From the NCBI GenBank assembly GCA_041655955.1, contig JBBAEN010000003.1, positions 1 to 16,812 on the forward strand: a DNA stretch of 16,812 nt, read 5' to 3'. Source of the DNA: Micavibrio_A sp041655955. GTDB taxonomy: Bacteria > Pseudomonadota > Alphaproteobacteria > Micavibrionales > Micavibrionaceae. The notes beneath the pieces are model-generated. The model was given only the letters and a program-made list of their open reading frames with translations. It ran no database searches and was not told the DNA's origin. Below, in pieces: positions 14,002 to 16,812 of the stretch. Position numbers and translations under genes: made by a program. The stretch's first letter is position 1. Every line of letters starts with the position of its first letter.

Positions 14002-14406
14002 GGCGCGGCGCGGCATGGTGTGGAATGGCGCGGCGATAAGGGCGGGGCGGATGACGGAGCGGTGACTATACGGCAAAGCCCGTGGCTGGCCGTAGCCGGA
14101 TACGGGCATTGGGCCGGAAAGTCCGGCCCGCCGCCTGAATGCGCCGCTTTTTTCGGGCTTGCCGCCTGTATTTTTCAGGAAATGCAGGCTTTGGGGCGGA
14201 TTTTTATACATCATCCATATTTTCGTCATTTTTCAGCGGCAGAGATAGCGCCCGTGGCCCATAAGGGGCCGCGGGATGCCGGATATTGCCGGATGAAGCA
14301 AAAGGGGGTATCCTTTTATGGCTAAGGGATTTACCCGGACGCTCCAACCCGCCCTCCCCGGCCCGCCTGTGAAATACGCCAAGACAGCCTTGAAGAGATA
14401 TAAATA
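14002..14406. other. 400-bp gap after the aminotransferase gene
   Basis: The aminotransferase frame stays open for 107 codons past its TGA, but the translation looks like low-complexity GC-rich DNA, not protein. At 14002-14060 there are loose repeats of GGCGCGGCG/GGGCGGGGCGG type. A perfect hairpin lies at 14111-14129. No promoter for the IalB gene is convincing. Confidence 0.5.
14111..14129. terminator. Perfect 8-bp hairpin after the aminotransferase gene
   Basis: GGGCCGGA (14111-14118), loop AAG, TCCGGCCC (14122-14129). A run of six T comes only at 14148-14153, so this is an imperfect terminator at best. It may instead be a structural or processing element. Confidence 0.4.
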
Positions 14407-14937
14407 ATGACCAAAAAGACCCTTGTGAGCGCTTTTGCCGTTTTTTCTTTCATTTTCGCCGCAGGAATTCTTGCCCTTCCCGCCCGCGCAGCCGCGGCGG
14501 AACAGCAGGAAATCGGCCGTTTCGGGCAATGGATCGCCTATGTTTTCGAGGAAAATGGCGGAAAAGTCTGTTATATGGCCTCCAAGCCGCAAAAGGCCGA
14601 AGGCCGCTATAGCCGCCGCGGCGATATCGTCGCCATGATTACCCACCGCCCCTCGGAAGGGACGAAGGATGTTTTCAGCTATATGGCCGGCTATGGCTAC
14701 CGCAAGGGCAGCGACGTCAATCTGAGCGTTGATGGCAAAAAATTTACCCTTTTTACGCAGAATGATATGGCATGGGCCGCCGATGCCGCCGCCGATAGCG
14801 CGTTGGCCACCGCCATCCGCCAGGGCAACCGCATGGTCGTCAAAGGCGTATCGTCCCGCGGGACGGAAACGACCGACACTTATAGTCTTGCCGGCTCTAC
14901 AAAAGCCTATGAGGCCATTTCAGAGGCTTGTAAGTAG
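14407..14937 (+). CDS. IalB-family (invasion-associated locus B) periplasmic protein
   Basis: 176 aa. The start is ATG 14407 with a weak AAGAGA upstream. A signal peptide covers residues 1-28 (MTKKTLVSAFAVFSFIFAAG to LPARA). The mature part follows the IalB pattern: FGQWIAYVFEENGGKVCYMASKP (in two parts, about 39-61), GDIVAMITHRPSEG (about 72-85), then YGYRKGSDVNLSVDGKKF, DMAWA, and RGTETTDTYSL. The C-terminus has a second Cys, C175, which probably forms a disulfide with C55. IalB proteins are widespread in alphaproteobacteria and are named from Bartonella, where they are linked to erythrocyte entry. In free-living species their role is unclear and they act in the periplasm or envelope. The Cys pair makes it a possible client of the DsbD system, which is inference. 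Confidence 0.88.
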   Translation: MTKKTLVSAFAVFSFIFAAGILALPARAAAAEQQEIGRFGQWIAYVFEENGGKVCYMASKPQKAEGRYSRRGDIVAMITHRPSEGTKDVFSYMAGYGYRKGSDVNLSVDGKKFTLFTQNDMAWAADAAADSALATAIRQGNRMVVKGVSSRGTETTDTYSLAGSTKAYEAISEACK

Positions 14938-14938
14938 A

Positions 14939-14962
14939 TTGTTATGGCAATAATAATTTTTT
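14939..14962 (+). terminator. Weak AT-rich terminator after the IalB gene
   Basis: TTGTTAT (14939-14945), loop GGCA, ATAATAA (14950-14956), then six T. It is a 7-bp stem with one G-T pair. The low GC makes it weak, so some transcription may continue into the next gene. Confidence 0.4.
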
Positions 14963-14979
14963 AGGAGAGCTGTTAATTA

Positions 14980-15198
14980 ATGCATTGCGCCATCTTCCCA
15001 ACCGAAAATCGCTGTGCTAGTTATGGGCCCTTACCGGAACTCATTAAGAGAATCGCTGATCGAATAAACAAGCAGATATCGTTATTTGGTTTTAACCTTC
15101 AAACAGGCCCTATGGCCTTCAAAGAGGAATGTGCGCTTATTCCGGTGGCGCCAACAAAGAAAATGGAACAGTCAAACAAGGGTGTAAAATGCCGCTAA
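14980..15198 (+). CDS. Possible 72-aa leader ORF overlapping the M23 gene
   Basis: ATG 14980 follows AGGAG (14963-14967) at a rather long 12 nt. It opens 72 codons to TAA at 15196-15198, overlapping the M23 start (15189) by 10 bp. The peptide has Cys at 3, 12, 50 and 71 and no signal or membrane segment. I recognise no family. The region is clearly more AT-rich than its surroundings, as expected for a regulatory leader or for acquired sequence. It could be a real small gene, a coupling ORF, or plain 5' untranslated sequence. Confidence 0.35.
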   Translation: MHCAIFPTENRCASYGPLPELIKRIADRINKQISLFGFNLQTGPMAFKEECALIPVAPTKKMEQSNKGVKCR

Positions 15199-16685
15199 AG
15201 GATGTCCTGGGTAACTCCTGTGCGTTCGTGGCAAAGCATTTGGGCTTACGCCATCGCTATGTCTTCACGAAAAACAACCGCTTGCGCCTGCGCTATGTCG
15301 CGGGGATGACCGCCGCCTGCGCCGCGGGCCTGCCGACCGCCGTTACCTTCTCCCCCTCATCGGTCTTTCCGGTGCAGTTCGAGATCGCGACCGCCGCGCA
15401 AGCCTATAACCATGCCGAAGCCTCGCCCGTCATCGCCGGATTCCTGCAACAGGATTATGCAGGTGACGATATGGCCGAAGGCAGTGAGCTGGGCAGTCTT
15501 TCGCTTGCCTCCATCCCGCAGTTCGAAGCGCCCAAAGGCCCGTCGGATCGCATCGTTACGATCAATAAGGGCGACGTCCTCGGCACCGTCATGCAAAAGG
15601 AAGGCGTCGGCGCGTCCGAAGTCCACGCGATCATCGCGGCGATGGGCAAGAATTTCAATCCGCGCAGCCTCAAGGTCGGGCAGGACATCCACATGCATTT
15701 CGTCCCGCATGAGGAAAGTCAGGGCGGGTATCAGCTTACCGATTTGAAGATAGAGCTGAACCCGTTAAAGACGTTAAGTGTATCAAGGGACGGTGATAAT
15801 TTCGTTTCCGCCGTCGAAGAAAAAGAAGTCAAACAAGTCGTCCAGGCCCAAAAGGCCGTCATTAAAAACTCCCTCTATGGTTCCGCAGCCGAAGTCGGCA
15901 TCCCGAAAAGCGTTGTCGCAGACGCCATCCGCATCTATTCCCACACAATTGATTTCCAGCGTGACGTCCAGTCCGGCGACGCGATCGAGGTGATGTACGA
16001 GATGCACCAGACCGACGAAGGCTATGTCGCCAAGACGGGGAATATTCTTTATGCCAGCCTGACGCTCGGCGGGCGGGATATCCCGCTTTACCGTTATGAA
16101 ACCGAAGACGGTTCCGTCGATTATTTCGGCCCTGACGGCCAGTCCACGAAAAAGACTCTGATGAAAACGCCGATTGACGGCGCGCGCACTTCCTCCGGCT
16201 ATGGAATGCGCCGTCACCCTGTGCTGGGCTATAACCGCATGCATAAAGGGATCGACTTTGCCGCGCCGACAGGCACGCCCATCTTTGCCGCCGGTGACGG
16301 ACGGATTCAGCAAGCGGGGCGTTTCAGCTCCTATGGCAATTATGTACGCATCCGCCACCGCAGCGACCTCGACACGGCCTATGCGCATATGAGCCGCATC
16401 GCGCCGCATGTGAAAGCCGGCGCGCGCGTCAAACAGGGCGAAATCATCGGTTATGTCGGTACGACGGGCCGCTCTACGGGGCCGCATCTTCACTATGAAG
16501 TCCTCGTCGCCGGAAAACACGTCAACCCGCGCGGCATCAACCTGCCGATAGGGCAAGCTCTTGCGGGCCGCGACCTCAAAAAATTCAAATCGCACGTAGC
16601 GGCCGTGAACAATGAATATGCATCCCTGTCCGGCGCATCGGTCAAGGTTGCCCAGCGTGATGGAAAACGCGGCGGTTATAATTAA
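15189..16685 (+). CDS. MepM-like M23 peptidoglycan endopeptidase
   Basis: I chose ATG 15189 because AAGGG (15178-15182) lies 6 nt upstream; the frame is open to an ATG at 15129, but those 20 residues are unlikely. The product has 498 aa. A basic N-terminus (RHRYVFTKNNRLRLRY) and a hydrophobic segment (about 37-54) suggest a signal anchor or signal peptide. Residues about 120-172 resemble the LysM/OapA-like module (IVTINKGDVLGTVMQKEGV). A middle domain spans about 225-320. The M23 domain follows: HKGIDF with zinc ligands H352 and D356, the Tyr-Ala-His motif with H400, and HLHYEV with H433 and H435. All metal and catalytic residues are present, so an active endopeptidase that cuts peptide cross-links in peptidoglycan is expected, acting in the periplasm during wall growth or division. 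A strong terminator follows. Confidence 0.92.
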   Translation: MPLKDVLGNSCAFVAKHLGLRHRYVFTKNNRLRLRYVAGMTAACAAGLPTAVTFSPSSVFPVQFEIATAAQAYNHAEASPVIAGFLQQDYAGDDMAEGSELGSLSLASIPQFEAPKGPSDRIVTINKGDVLGTVMQKEGVGASEVHAIIAAMGKNFNPRSLKVGQDIHMHFVPHEESQGGYQLTDLKIELNPLKTLSVSRDGDNFVSAVEEKEVKQVVQAQKAVIKNSLYGSAAEVGIPKSVVADAIRIYSHTIDFQRDVQSGDAIEVMYEMHQTDEGYVAKTGNILYASLTLGGRDIPLYRYETEDGSVDYFGPDGQSTKKTLMKTPIDGARTSSGYGMRRHPVLGYNRMHKGIDFAAPTGTPIFAAGDGRIQQAGRFSSYGNYVRIRHRSDLDTAYAHMSRIAPHVKAGARVKQGEIIGYVGTTGRSTGPHLHYEVLVAGKHVNPRGINLPIGQALAGRDLKKFKSHVAAVNNEYASLSGASVKVAQRDGKRGGYN

Positions 16686-16727
16686 GATCGGCCATGCCCG
16701 GCAAAAGCCGCGGCAGGGATAGCAGAT

Positions 16728-16759
16728 AAAAACGCCCCGCTCCTTGCGGGGCTTTTTTT
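16728..16759 (+). terminator. Intrinsic terminator of the M23 gene
   Basis: GCCCCGC (16734-16740), loop TCCTT, GCGGGGC (16746-16752), then seven T. Five A precede the stem, so it may also work on the opposite strand. It starts about 45 bp after the TAA stop. Confidence 0.95.
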
Positions 16760-16812
16760 ATGGCGGGGCGCTGGCGGTTTCCGGTTGTGGTGTAGGGGGG
16801 CATGGAAGGGGA

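Noticed and set aside
14020..14325. 101-codon plus-strand frame after the aminotransferase
   Set aside because: Low-complexity GC-rich sequence with no ribosome site. It is the simple continuation of the aminotransferase frame after its stop.
15783..16595. 270-codon minus-strand frame over the M23 gene
   Set aside because: Antisense shadow of the catalytic domain; no motifs.
1..16812. CRISPR arrays, IS elements, integrase or att sites
   Set aside because: The repeats found are short, contiguous and degenerate, not repeat-spacer units. No transposase or integrase is encoded, and the DNA downstream of tRNA-Phe shows no repeated tRNA 3' end.

Overview
The window looks like chromosomal DNA of an alphaproteobacterium with moderately high GC. 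The evidence is a PleC/DivJ-type PAS histidine kinase, an IalB-family periplasmic protein, an acetoacetyl-CoA synthetase and a MepM-like M23 endopeptidase. I cannot name the genus; a Micavibrio- or Rhodospirillales-like lineage is only a guess. There is no phage, insertion sequence or CRISPR array. Coding density is ordinary, but several intergenic gaps of 250-560 bp are filled with degenerate short-period repeats.

Region 1 (1-3361, plus strand) is an accessory-looking block of exported proteins. It holds the 3' end of a thrombospondin type-1 repeat protein, a tRNA-Phe(GAA) gene whose promoter lies inside the preceding terminator, and a two-gene operon coupled by an ATGA overlap. The operon encodes a 99-aa secreted protein and a 480-aa six-Asp-box (BNR-like) beta-propeller protein with a Cys-rich tail. 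Both operon products carry the same small Cys-containing domain. The propeller ORF ends in UGA, but its frame stays open for 66 more Cys-rich codons, and a perfect 8-bp hairpin starts on the base after the UGA.

Region 2 (3457-8430, minus strand) has a three-PAS sensor histidine kinase. Beside it is a two-gene redox operon: a DsbD/ScsB-type transmembrane thiol reductase, then a periplasmic peroxiredoxin/TlpA-like protein with a single active-site Cys. The operon has a recognisable promoter and a strong intrinsic terminator.

Region 3 (8431-14001, plus strand) has acetoacetyl-CoA synthetase with a low-complexity insert of about 70 residues, an unrecognised 294-aa protein expressed from what looks like a leaderless promoter, a possible 44-aa Ala-rich membrane peptide, and a class I/II PLP aminotransferase. 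The gaps on both sides of the synthetase contain tandem repeats of 11-16 bp period.

Region 4 (14407-16812, plus strand) is envelope-related. It has an IalB-family protein, a possible 72-aa leader ORF that overlaps the next gene by 10 bp, and a MepM-like M23 peptidase closed by a strong terminator.

The most interesting candidates are the UGA/hairpin/Cys-rich extension, the domain shared by the two operon products, the insert in the synthetase, and the repeat-filled gaps. Everything here is from reading the sequence; no database search was possible.
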